Below, piece by piece: positions 35,701 through 43,920 of a stretch of 63,214 bases of DNA (within the stretch, counting starts at the first letter, position 1; each line of letters opens with the position of its first letter). The notes beneath the pieces are model-generated. The model was given only the letters and a program-made list of their open reading frames with translations. It was not told the DNA's origin and searched no databases. The translations under genes were made by a program, and so were the position numbers. Source of the stretch: UBA1368 sp964563125 (GTDB lineage: Bacteria > Bacillota > Syntrophomonadia > Syntrophomonadales > Syntrophomonadaceae); NCBI GenBank assembly GCA_964563125.1, contig CAZLVY010000006.1:1-63214 (forward strand). Reading direction: 5' to 3'.

Positions 35701-37081
35701 TAAGTGAATAGGCAAAGGTCTCAATGAAAGAACCACAGCCCGAGGAGCAGGCTTCATTAAGCATAATGCTGTCAATGACCCCGTCTCTTATCAAGAGACA
35801 TTTCATGTCCTGTCCGCCGATATCCAGAATAAAGTCTACTCCGGGCAGAAAATGTTTAGCCCCGGTATAATGGGCAACGGTTTCAATTTCACCTATATCT
35901 ATTCCCAGTGCGGCTTTAATTAAACCTTCACCGTAACCGGTAACTGCTGAATGGACAATCCTGGCTTCAGGGTTTAGCCTGTCATATAAATCTTTTAAAA
36001 TTTTGACTGCCGAATTAACCGGACTGCCTTCATTACTGCCATACCAGGAATAAATGAGCCTTCCCTCATCATCAATCAAAGCCGCCTTACTGGTAGTCGA
36101 ACCGGCGTCAATACCTAAATAGCAGTTTCCTTTAAAGGACTCTATTTCTACCTTTTCCACCTTATCTTCAGCATGACGGCTCTTAAATGCCTGCAGATCA
36201 TTTTCATCAGCAAAAAGAGGAGCCAATTTACGAATTTCATCTCCGGCATTATTTCTAAACTGAGGTAATCTGTTAATGATAGTTTTATAGCTGATCGGTG
36301 CCATAGTCTCAGATGCGAGAGCGGCGCCAATAGCTACAAAGAATTGGGCATCTGAAGGAATAAGAGCCGCCTCATCTTCAAGCTTCAGAGTTTCCTTAAA
36401 TCTTAACTGCAATTGGGGTAAAAAGTGGAGCGGTCCGCCCAGAAAAGCAACTTTGCCCTTAATCGGTTTACCACAAGCCAAACCGCTGATAGTTTGATTT
36501 ACTACAGCTTGAAATATAGAAGCAGCAATATCTTCCCGAGCTGCGCCTTCATTTAGAAGCGGCTGAATATCACTTTTGGCAAATACCCCGCAGCGGGCAG
36601 CAATAGGATAAATAGTTTTATGCCGGGCAGCGAGCTCGTTTAGACCCTGGGTATCGGTATGTAAAAGCGAAGCCATCTGGTCGATAAAAGCACCGGTACC
36701 TCCGGCGCATGAACCATTCATACGCTGTTCCAGACCATCATAAAAATAGGTAATCTTAGCGTCTTCCCCGCCCAGTTCTATTGCTACATCAGTTTGGGGA
36801 ATAAATTTTTCTATAGCATGACTACAGGCAATGACTTCTTGAATAAAATTAACCTTAAGCCATTTGGACACCGATAACCCGGCTGAGCCGGTTACCAGAA
36901 CGGTTATTTGCTGCCAGGGGAAAAACTGGTATGCTTCCTCCAGTAAATCGGCAATGGTATTTTTAACATCGGCAAAATGACGACGGTATTTGCTGTATAC
37001 TAATTGACTTTCGCTATCTAAAATAGCTATCTTTACCGTAGTAGAACCAACATCTAGACCCATTCTAAAAAATTTTTCCAT
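32732..37081 (-). CDS. Acyl-CoA dehydratase activase-like protein with two ASKHA ATPase domains
   Basis: About 1449 residues. Two BadF/HgdC-type ATPase domains, starting MGLDVGSTTVKIAILD near residue 7 and YLGIDAGSTTSKAALID near 318, each with its own cluster Cys region (GSCAGGTGAFIDQMA; EACSSGCGSFIETFA). From about 666 a DUF2229 region (GVIGIPRVLNMFENYPF) and then a dehydratase-subunit-like C-terminus with many Cys. Such proteins couple ATP hydrolysis to one-electron activation; this long form is widespread in anaerobes without a proven substrate. The ATG at 37081 has no strong site; AGGAGG lies 31 bases upstream, so the start is uncertain. Confidence 0.88.
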   Translation of the reverse strand: MEKFFRMGLDVGSTTVKIAILDSESQLVYSKYRRHFADVKNTIADLLEEAYQFFPWQQITVLVTGSAGLSVSKWLKVNFIQEVIACSHAIEKFIPQTDVAIELGGEDAKITYFYDGLEQRMNGSCAGGTGAFIDQMASLLHTDTQGLNELAARHKTIYPIAARCGVFAKSDIQPLLNEGAAREDIAASIFQAVVNQTISGLACGKPIKGKVAFLGGPLHFLPQLQLRFKETLKLEDEAALIPSDAQFFVAIGAALASETMAPISYKTIINRLPQFRNNAGDEIRKLAPLFADENDLQAFKSRHAEDKVEKVEIESFKGNCYLGIDAGSTTSKAALIDDEGRLIYSWYGSNEGSPVNSAVKILKDLYDRLNPEARIVHSAVTGYGEGLIKAALGIDIGEIETVAHYTGAKHFLPGVDFILDIGGQDMKCLLIRDGVIDSIMLNEACSSGCGSFIETFAYSLNMSVEQFAREAITARAPVDLGSRCTVFMNSKVKQAQKEGATVGDISAGLAYSVIKNALFKVIKIRDPEQLGQRMIVQGGTFNNDSILRAFEELTGRNVIRPDIAGLMGAFGAALIARNKYCPEKQSTMLSREGLKDFSVTSSMSRCGRCANNCLLTISKFQDGKRFISGNRCEKAWGGSKKNDKMPNLFDYKYQRLFAYEPLPLEDASRGVIGIPRVLNMFENYPFWFTFFSRLGFRVELSPPSCKEVYELGHETIPSESACYPAKIVHGHIAALIKKGVKTIFYPSTVFERQEQTEANNHFNCPMVISYPDVIRNNMDMIKENEVNYLNPFLPYDDKKRLAERLYEEFKDFNISEQEIKQAVNLAWAEDEKLKADIRKKGEETLSYLQETGQKGIVLAGRPYHIDPEIHHGIPDIINNYGMAILTEDSVAWMGEVERPLRIVDQWMYHSRLYAAASFVTTREELELIQLNSFGCGLDAVTTDQVEEILHQYGKIYTVLKIDEGSNLGAARIRIRSLKAAMEEREENGFKPAKIIEKPVRKLFSKEMKKQHTILCPQMAPIHFEFLEPAFNSEGYNLKLLANAKASAIDEGLRYVNNDACYPTLIVVGQLIEALKSGEYDLNNTSVIISQTGGGCRATNYIGLLRKAMIDAGFDKIPVISVNVAGIEKNPGFKITWKLLQKAIMAIIYGDLLMRVLYRVRPYEKIPGSANLLYRKWAEKGKGQLATGSRRLFDQYINEIVQEFDCLEINDIIKPRVGVVGEILVKYHPTANNNVVGVIESEGGEAVVPDMLDFFLYSLADPIYHHRYLAGSKKKKILANIYISYLEKFRRKMVEALNNSSRFGAPVPIEHMAELASPILQLGHHTGEGWFLTAEMIELIESGTPNIVCVQPFACLPNHVTGKGMIKAIKSHYPQANITAIDYDPGVSEVNQLNRIKLMLAVAFKNLKAADEHISRPLAAKKGIALSYGETVKLSAELIQKSPTGTAQEK

Positions 37082-37276
37082 ATTATCAACCACAAAACAA
37101 AGTTTGTGTTGCCTCCTCTCCCGGAAAAGCTGCATCAGAGAGTATTTATAAAAAAATATTTATTAATGTTTATTAGATATCCTAGCCTATTACCAGATTA
37201 TTCTCAACATCATTTTAACATACGATATGAATTATATATTTTGATTTTATCTGAATCAAACAGCAAATATCATGCA

Positions 37277-38269
37277 TTATTTCTTAAGCAATAAAACGGC
37301 TTGTTCTCCTACTTTTAAAGGAGTATTATTGACCAGCTTTACTTTTATTTTTACGCTGTCCTTATTTTTGTTGGCGGCAGTTTGCATATCTTTTGGAGTG
37401 TATTGGGCTTTGACATCAATAAAATTTACTGCCCCCTTATGCTCTTCATCCCCGGTTTTTACAACTACTTCCTGTCCATAACTGACACTGTGCAAATACT
37501 GCTCAGGAAGATAAACAACCAGGTATTTATCTGTATCAGAAGCTATATCAGCAATATTATATCCGGGGGCTACTACATTGCCTAATAAATAATTTTTGCT
37601 GATAATTAGCCCCTCACCGCTTGAGGTTATTTTAAATTTAGCTAAATTAGTCTTCACCTGCTCTATCTGGCTTTTAGTTTGGTCAATTTCAGCCTGGAGA
37701 GAATCTATTTTTGCCTGAGTAATACCTTTTTGCTGGAGATAAAGTCTTTGCCGGGCATTATCAAGCTGTGTCTGTTTAACCGTTATATCAATTGCTGCCT
37801 GCTGCGCTTTGTATTGGACCTCATCCCGGGCAGTTTCCGAGATACCCCCGGCTTCATATAATTTTTGTGCTTTTTGATAAGACTTTTGCGCCAGTTCATC
37901 GGTCAAATATGCGCTTTCCAGAGCCTTTTGAGCCAGGAGTACATTGTTTTCTGCCTGCTTAATATCGGCCGCATCTATACCTTCCAGTAATTCAGTCATT
38001 AAGGCCTGTTTTTTGGACAAAACCGCTTGCAGTTGCTCCAGTGAATATCGTTCATTGCTGTCATCAATTACGGCAATTACATCTCCTTCTTTAACCTCCT
38101 GCCCCAGTTCAATCGGCATTTCGATAATCTTGCCTGAAATCTGGCTATAATGTGAAATAATAGAAGTTTCCACTACACCGGTCAGCTCCAAACTTTTCGC
38201 GGATGAGGAACAACCAATAATAATTGCCATCATCAGGATAAGCTTTATTACCAGAATCAAACGCTTCAT
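37277..38269 (-). CDS. HlyD-family efflux adaptor lipoprotein
   Basis: 330 residues. Lipoprotein signal peptide MKRLILVIKLILMMAIIIGC with the lipobox Cys at 20. Biotinyl-lipoyl-like half (SQISGKIIEMPIELGQEVKEGDVIA), an alpha-hairpin (about 75-190) and a beta-barrel (LVVYLPEQYLHSVSYGQEV). It is the periplasm-facing adaptor of the ABC-2 exporter encoded just upstream in the same transcript. Confidence 0.9.
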   Translation of the reverse strand: MKRLILVIKLILMMAIIIGCSSSAKSLELTGVVETSIISHYSQISGKIIEMPIELGQEVKEGDVIAVIDDSNERYSLEQLQAVLSKKQALMTELLEGIDAADIKQAENNVLLAQKALESAYLTDELAQKSYQKAQKLYEAGGISETARDEVQYKAQQAAIDITVKQTQLDNARQRLYLQQKGITQAKIDSLQAEIDQTKSQIEQVKTNLAKFKITSSGEGLIISKNYLLGNVVAPGYNIADIASDTDKYLVVYLPEQYLHSVSYGQEVVVKTGDEEHKGAVNFIDVKAQYTPKDMQTAANKNKDSVKIKVKLVNNTPLKVGEQAVLLLKK

Positions 38270-38307
38270 TTTTAAAATTCCCCCATTCTTCTATTCCACC
38301 GCAAAAA

Positions 38308-39324
38308 TTAAATTTGACGATATTTTCTTAACAGTCGTGTGTTGATAATAATGAAAAAAACTGAACAGGCAAATATTACGGCCAGATCCCAGGCAATCAT
38401 CGAAAAGCCTTGTCCCTTAACCATTACCTGAGTTAGGGCATGGGCTACATAGTATAAAGGTATTAACTTTTCAATAAATTCCAAGGCCGGAGACAGATTA
38501 AACAAGCCGGAAAAAAATATCTGCGGTATTACCACTACTGGAATAAACTGCATCATCTGAAATTCACTGCCGGCGGCAGTAGAAGCCAGAATTCCCATGG
38601 TAAGAGCTACCATAGCTGTAAGAAGCGTTATTAACAGCACCAGGGCAAATGAACCTATCATGGCCACATTTAGTACATAGATACAATACCAGGAAATCAG
38701 GAAAGATTGTAACACCGTAACTGCTCCAAAACCGAAAACATAACCAAGTACAATCTCCCAACGCTTTATAGGTGTGGAAAGCAGCTTTTCCAGTGTCCCT
38801 GTAGTTCTCTCCTGCAAAAAAGAAATTCCCGCTACCAGAAAGACAAAAAAGAAAATAATAAACCCTATAAGGACGGCACCGATATTATCAAATGTCTCTG
38901 AATCCTCATAGCCATAGACATATGTCACTTCCGACTGCAGGTCCGGCCTTAAAACCATAGTTTTCATTTTGGCCGCTTCCAGGGCTGCTAGAACTAATTT
39001 AGCATCAGTTGAATTACTGGCATCTACTTCTATATTGGATTTGCCGCTGACAATATTGACAGTAGCTACCACTTCGCCATTTTCCAGCGCTTTTTTGGCT
39101 TCAGTCTCATCGTAGCGCATAACAATAATATTGTAAGCATCAAGATTATCCACATAACTGACCGGAGCATTTATCACCCCTACGGTCAACTGATTACTGC
39201 CACCGGCGAAAATAAAATAAATCAGGGTAAGCATCAGAATTGGGGCAAATATCATTAAAGCCAGGGTTCTTTTATCATGGCGTATCTGATTCAATATACG
39301 AAATGCCAGTGCTCTAACCTTCAT
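38308..39324 (-). CDS. ABC-2 type exporter permease
   Basis: 338 residues. The ATG at 39324 follows GGAGGAAATAAAT; a longer frame to 39411 lies inside the ATPase gene. One N-terminal helix (LALMIFAPILMLTLIYFIFAG), an extracytoplasmic loop of about 130 residues, then five helices with FLQERTTGTLEKLLSTPI, the ABC-2 signature loop. Overlaps the ATPase end by 11 bases. YhbG/YhiI-like tripartite exporters often extrude drugs or lipids; substrate unknown. Confidence 0.9.
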   Translation of the reverse strand: MKVRALAFRILNQIRHDKRTLALMIFAPILMLTLIYFIFAGGSNQLTVGVINAPVSYVDNLDAYNIIVMRYDETEAKKALENGEVVATVNIVSGKSNIEVDASNSTDAKLVLAALEAAKMKTMVLRPDLQSEVTYVYGYEDSETFDNIGAVLIGFIIFFFVFLVAGISFLQERTTGTLEKLLSTPIKRWEIVLGYVFGFGAVTVLQSFLISWYCIYVLNVAMIGSFALVLLITLLTAMVALTMGILASTAAGSEFQMMQFIPVVVIPQIFFSGLFNLSPALEFIEKLIPLYYVAHALTQVMVKGQGFSMIAWDLAVIFACSVFFIIINTRLLRKYRQI

Positions 39325-40048
39325 ATTTATTTCCTCCGTAATGAATAAAGGCTTCTTCAATGCTCCTGGCGCCGATTCGATCCTGTAATTCAGCCGAAGA
39401 CCCCTGCGCAATAATTAAGCCCTCTCTCATCATGGCCAGTTTATGACACTTTTCGGCCTCGTCCATAACATGGGTGGTTACAATTATCGTAACACCCTGT
39501 TCTGCCATTTTATTTAATTCCAGCCAGATATCCTGTCTAAGCAACGGATCAATACCAACGGTCGGTTCGTCTAAGAGCAACACCGGCGGGTTGTGTAAAA
39601 TGGCTATTGCCAATGAAAGCCGGCGCTTCATCCCACCTGAATAAGCCATAACCTCTTTATTAAGATCATCAGAGAGCTTCATCAGTGCCATCACTTCAGC
39701 TATGCGCCTATTTAACTGTGCTTTTCTCATGCCATAGATAGCCCCGAAAAATCTTAAATTTTCTTCGGCGCTCAAAGTGTTATAAAGCGCATCCGATTGT
39801 GCCATATAGCCAACTTTATCCATTACGCTAAGTTTGGGTATAGCTTCATTTAAAACATATACCTCACCAGAATTTGCCGGCAGTATTCCGGTCATTATTT
39901 TTACTATAGTAGTTTTGCCACAGCCCGAAGGCCCCAAAAGACCAAAAATCTGGCCATATGGTACCTGCAAATTTATATCCTTTAACACTTGCCGGGTTCC
40001 GTAATATTTATTTACACCTTTAAGCACAATACAATTATTTTGCTTCAT
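39314..40048 (-). CDS. ABC exporter ATPase
   Basis: 244 residues. Walker A GPSGCGKTT, signature YSGGMKRRL, Walker B LLLDEPTVGID and H-loop TTHVMDEAEK. Partner of the ABC-2 permease and adaptor. Its start is 16 bases from a perfect palindrome, GTATAAG-N6-CTTATAC, and it is divergent from a TetR regulator. Confidence 0.93.
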   Translation of the reverse strand: MKQNNCIVLKGVNKYYGTRQVLKDINLQVPYGQIFGLLGPSGCGKTTIVKIMTGILPANSGEVYVLNEAIPKLSVMDKVGYMAQSDALYNTLSAEENLRFFGAIYGMRKAQLNRRIAEVMALMKLSDDLNKEVMAYSGGMKRRLSLAIAILHNPPVLLLDEPTVGIDPLLRQDIWLELNKMAEQGVTIIVTTHVMDEAEKCHKLAMMREGLIIAQGSSAELQDRIGARSIEEAFIHYGGNKYEG

Positions 40049-40063
40049 AATATATTTCCTTCT

Positions 40064-40083
40064 GTATAAGTGTTTGCTTATAC
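40064..40083. promoter_or_regulatory. Candidate TetR operator at the exporter promoter
   Basis: GTATAAG-TGTTTG-CTTATAC is a perfect 7+7 inverted repeat just upstream of the ATPase start, beside a TATAGT-like -10 on the minus strand. A second inverted pair, GTGTAA-N12-TTACAC (40213-40236), and GGCAAC-ATT-GTTGCC (40322-40336), lie nearer the TetR gene. The 333-base divergent spacer holds nothing else recognisable. Confidence 0.55.
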
Positions 40084-40381
40084 TATAGCATTTAGGCCGG
40101 CTAAATTATAAGCTCTTCATTTCAGAGTAACGCCCTGTGTTTGCCTTTTTTACTCAAATAAAATTATGGCGGCAAAATTCCTTAATGCACATTGTGTTGA
40201 TTATCTTAACAAGTGTAATTATAATTAAGTTTACACCACTATTCAATGGACATAATAAGAGCAGATGACTTTTAATGAACATAATTTTCGGTAGTGTCCA
40301 CTAATTTTACAAAGACTTATGGGCAACATTGTTGCCTATGGAGGATTTATATCAACGGGAATTAAGAAAGGTTGCAACTTT

Positions 40382-41014
40382 ATGGAAAACAAGAATGTGG
40401 ACCGTCGCATTATACGTACCAAGCAGGTTATACGTGATGCCCTGGTAACTTTAATTGAGGAAAAAGGTTTTGACGCTTTAACAGTAAAAGATATCACTCA
40501 AAGAGCTAATATAAACCGCGGAACTTTTTATCTGCATTATCGGGATAAATTTGACCTGTTGGAACAAACAGTAACCGGACTGGCGGAAGAATGCAAGAAT
40601 ATTCTGCTCCAGGCAAATGCACTGAATTTAAACGACTACAAAAATATTGATGAGCCTGTTCCTATTATCGTTACTTTGTTCGAATATTTTGATCAGAATT
40701 CCTCTTTAATGCGTGCCTTATTAGGGCTAAAAGGTGATTTATCTTTTCATAATCAGTTTAAAAAAGTATTGTGGAGCAATATATTTGAAAAAGAACTCTC
40801 CGTTCATATTAAGAAAGACAATTTATTAGTTCCCAGCGAATACCTGATTGCCTATCTCCTCTCTGCACACCTGGGTGTAGTCCAACACTGGCTGGAAAAG
40901 GACTCACGGGAGTCTCCACGGGATATGGCCTTTATTCTTTACCGTTTAAGTTTTCATGGTCCCTTTTATGCGGCCGGTGTAAACACTATGGATCAAAAGA
41001 ACAAAGAAAACTAA
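40382..41014 (+). CDS. TetR/AcrR-family transcriptional regulator
   Basis: 210 residues from ATG 40382 (AAAGG 10 bases upstream); an in-frame upstream ATG lies in the operator region. N-terminal HTH: RRIIRTKQVIRDALVTLIEE ... LTVKDITQRANINRGTFYLHYRDKFDLLE. The ligand domain (about 75-200) resembles TetR_C_8-type regulators. Divergent from the ABC exporter operon, so probably its repressor. Confidence 0.9.
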   Translation: MENKNVDRRIIRTKQVIRDALVTLIEEKGFDALTVKDITQRANINRGTFYLHYRDKFDLLEQTVTGLAEECKNILLQANALNLNDYKNIDEPVPIIVTLFEYFDQNSSLMRALLGLKGDLSFHNQFKKVLWSNIFEKELSVHIKKDNLLVPSEYLIAYLLSAHLGVVQHWLEKDSRESPRDMAFILYRLSFHGPFYAAGVNTMDQKNKEN

Positions 41015-41015
41015 T

Positions 41016-41507
41016 TTATTCAGCGGTTAAAAAACGGGTAATGATAAAGTTTGCCAACTGCTCAAGTTCATCAATTGCAAAACAGGGAACTTCCGCATCT
41101 TGACAAGACTCTTCTACCAGAGCTATTACCTCATCTGTTAAGGGCAGTTTACTCGAAGAATAACCTTCCCGGTATACTTGGACTTTAGGCCCCGGGTAAT
41201 TTTTGAATCCTTCTACCAAAATGATATCTACATCCTGAAAAGTGTTAAGCAGATCATCAAGGTTCGGCTCTGCTTTAACTCTGATATGTCTGGTATATGA
41301 TTCCTGCCCCACTACCACTACTTGCTGGGCACCTTCCTGGAAAAAATGCCAGGAGTCTTTGCCGGGTACATCTACTTCATAACCCTTGGAAGCATGTTTT
41401 ACTGTTGCCACCCGATAGCCTTTAGCCGTTAACTGCAGAATCAATCCTCTGGTCACCAGTGTTTTACCGGAATTGGAATACCCTGTAATCATTATGTATG
41501 GAATCAT
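41016..41507 (-). CDS. mobB: Molybdopterin-guanine dinucleotide biosynthesis protein B
   Basis: 163 residues. ATG at 41507 with GGAGGG nine bases upstream. P-loop GYSNSGKT, then RVATVKHASKGYEVDVPGKD with the MobB His/Asp motif, and ILVEGFKNYPGPKVQVYR. Accessory GTPase-like protein for attaching GMP to molybdopterin, suggesting Mo- or W-bis-MGD enzymes such as formate dehydrogenase elsewhere in the genome. Convergent with TetR. Confidence 0.9.
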   Translation of the reverse strand: MIPYIMITGYSNSGKTLVTRGLILQLTAKGYRVATVKHASKGYEVDVPGKDSWHFFQEGAQQVVVVGQESYTRHIRVKAEPNLDDLLNTFQDVDIILVEGFKNYPGPKVQVYREGYSSSKLPLTDEVIALVEESCQDAEVPCFAIDELEQLANFIITRFLTAE

Positions 41508-41577
41508 TTTTTCTTCCCTCCCTGCCTTTTGGCGTGCATAGCAAAAGCTCTGGTTTCCCGGCATTCCTGCATATTCC

Positions 41578-43254
41578 CTACTTATTGCGACGCGGGATGG
41601 CACCAGGATGCCGCAAGCGTCTTCCTGAATCACGCATACGAGAATTGCGTAAATAGATAAGAAATATAATCAGACTTAAGATAAATCCTACCCGCGCATA
41701 TAATACCCAGCCATGCACCAGCAAATAAGCCGAAGTAAACAGTACAAAACCCAACAATAATACGATATTTATATTGTTAAGCGCGCGGCGGGTTTGTCGT
41801 TCGGCTTCCAGCAAAGGTTTCAAATCAACTTTAACCGATAATCGTCCTTCTTCCATATGACGTAAAACCCTGCTGCTCTGCATGGGCAGTTGAATCAGGC
41901 TATTGATATATTCAGTTCCTTCTTCTTTGATCTTATCAAACAATCCTTTTTTACCGCCGATGAATTGTTCTAAGTATGGTTTGATTTCATCTAAAAAGTT
42001 AATGGATGGGTATAATCCTACACATAAACCGTACAAAGTGCCCGCTGCCCGGCCCAGAAAAGTATAATTACCGGGAATATGAAAGGGATATTCAAAAAAT
42101 AAAACTTCCAAATCTGCTAAAATATTCAGCATTTCATTACCCTGGGTTGAGGATAAACCAGAACCGATTACTCCCTCCAGAATAATACCAATCGCCTGGG
42201 CTAGTTGTTGTTCCGGGGCATCTTTATGTAAAAAGCCCATTTCTTTCAGCCAATGGACTACCTGAAGATTATCGCGTTTAACCGCTGACACTGCCAATTT
42301 GGTTAACTGCTGCTTTAACTCGTCAGTTATTGAGCCAGTCATGCCAAAATCTATCAGGATTATTTTGCCTTCATCAGTAACAAACAGATTTCCCGGGTGG
42401 GGATCAGCATGAAAAAACCCGTCGACAAAAATTTGCCGGCAGTAAATTTTCACCAGCAAACGCGCCACCTGCTCACGGTTAATTCCTGCCCGGTCCAGTT
42501 CATCATAATTGCTGATTTTGATACCCTGCATATATTCCATAGTCAGGACTCTTTTGGTAGTATAATCCCAATATATTTTCGGTATCAGAACCTGCTCTAT
42601 ATCCTGACTATTGCGGGCTATAATCTCCGCATGCTTTCCTTCCTGCAGGTAATCCAATTCTTCATAAACCGTATCGTGAAATTCCTGATAAATCAGGTTC
42701 AAGTCCATGAATTGCCCCCAGTCGGTAAACCTTTGCAGTATTTTTACCACCTGTTTAACCGCACTCAGGTCAATTTTAACCAACCGTTCGATTCCGGGGC
42801 GCAATACTTTTACAGCTAAATCTTCTCCACTGCTCAGTTTGGCACGATGAACCTGCCCCAGGGATGCTGCAGCAATTGCTTCAGGGGCAAAACTGGCAAA
42901 AATCTCTTCCAGAGGCCGGCCAAATTCAGCGCTGATAGCTTGTCTGATATCTGCAAATGCTACTCCCCTGACTTCATCCTGTAAATTCTCCAATTCATGA
43001 ATTACCTGAGATGGAAAAACATCCACCCGGGTGCTGAAAAATTGCCCTAACTTTATTAATAAGCCTCCCAGTTCAACGGCAGTTTCCCGGAATAGACGCG
43101 CCTGTTCTACCCAAAGCTCCTGACGTCTTTTTTCCTTCCAGCCTTTGGGATGCCATAAACGTTTAAATCTAATTGAATAAAAAGCCCATAATATTCCGGC
43201 AAACAGACTTAATACTTTCCAGAACCGTTTCCATCCATTCCAAATATCGCGCAT
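41578..43254 (-). CDS. AarF/UbiB (ABC1) family atypical kinase
   Basis: 558 residues. Ala-rich loop AAASLGQVHRAKLSSGEDLAV, the KxGQ motif (LIKLGQFFSTRVD) and the catalytic region FHADPHPGNLFV ... LIDFGMTG. Two C-terminal membrane helices (INIVLLLGFVLFTSAYLLV; YARVGFILSLIIFLIYL). The family supports quinone biosynthesis or lipid homeostasis by ATP-dependent action. The mobB gene lies 70 bases downstream in the same direction. Confidence 0.9.
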   Translation of the reverse strand: MRDIWNGWKRFWKVLSLFAGILWAFYSIRFKRLWHPKGWKEKRRQELWVEQARLFRETAVELGGLLIKLGQFFSTRVDVFPSQVIHELENLQDEVRGVAFADIRQAISAEFGRPLEEIFASFAPEAIAAASLGQVHRAKLSSGEDLAVKVLRPGIERLVKIDLSAVKQVVKILQRFTDWGQFMDLNLIYQEFHDTVYEELDYLQEGKHAEIIARNSQDIEQVLIPKIYWDYTTKRVLTMEYMQGIKISNYDELDRAGINREQVARLLVKIYCRQIFVDGFFHADPHPGNLFVTDEGKIILIDFGMTGSITDELKQQLTKLAVSAVKRDNLQVVHWLKEMGFLHKDAPEQQLAQAIGIILEGVIGSGLSSTQGNEMLNILADLEVLFFEYPFHIPGNYTFLGRAAGTLYGLCVGLYPSINFLDEIKPYLEQFIGGKKGLFDKIKEEGTEYINSLIQLPMQSSRVLRHMEEGRLSVKVDLKPLLEAERQTRRALNNINIVLLLGFVLFTSAYLLVHGWVLYARVGFILSLIIFLIYLRNSRMRDSGRRLRHPGAIPRRNK

Positions 43255-43391
43255 GATTTTTGCTCCTTAACTTTGGGGTTAAATAATAATACCTTTATAG
43301 TATTATAATTTAGATTTTTTTTAACACTACTTATCAAGAAATGTAACAGAACCAGCTATATTTGTCCAAAAAATAAACCCCGTAAAAAGTT

Positions 43392-43920
43392 CAGGGACAC
43401 ACCCCGTGAATGGAGAATGTCCCTAAATATAACGCCGATTGAGCAAGAGTTGTGGATTAGCGCAGCACCCAAGGGCACTACAATGTATCGCTTGGCGATA
43501 CGATTAAGGAAGTTATTCGCCCTTCATTAACCAGTAAAGATACACTTGATTCAAACCCTCAGAGCGAACAAAAAGGGTGAAGAACAAGGCAATCTGCAAG
43601 GACTGCGATTGAGGCGATTAATGAACAGGGACACACCTCCTTAAAGAGGAATGTCCCTGAGTATAACGCCGATTGAGCAGGAGTTGCTGATTAACGCAGC
43701 ACCCAAGGGCACTACAATGCATCGCTACGCGATACGATTAAGGAAGTTATTCGCACTTCATTAACCAGTAAAGATACACATAATTCAGACCCTCAGAGCG
43801 AGCAAAAAAGGCCAAGGGCAAGGCAATCTGGAAGCGGCACGATTGAGGCGTACATGAGGTACTTCGATTGAGTGCCGCTTTCGGATTAACGCGGTCATTG
43901 GTTTTTTTTGCCGCTCTGAG
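43392..43920. repeat. Tandem array of structured intergenic repeats (partial copy, R4, R5)
   Basis: About 2.5 units. A 3' half copy starts at CAGGGACAC (43392); R4 runs from about 43557 to 43795; R5 from about 43790 to 43920, abutting the stop of the ABC ATPase gene. Period between the two CAGGGACAC motifs is 234 bases. R4's core (43607-43676) has GATTGAGGCG and CGCCGATTGA separated by an extra hairpin, CAGGGACA...TGTCCCTG; R5's core (43831-43882) has the short apical form on a GAAGCGGCAC / GTGCCGCTTTC helix. This explains most of the 666 bases between the flanking genes; 43255-43380 shows nothing clear. Confidence 0.8.

Noticed and set aside
40319..40381. Upstream start for the TetR gene
   Set aside because: The extra residues lie in an inverted-repeat operator region, and the ATG at 40382 restores the usual TetR N-terminus.
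43392..43920. CRISPR-like array
   Set aside because: Repeats are about 234 bases apart, palindromic and variable in length, with no regular short spacers and no cas genes.
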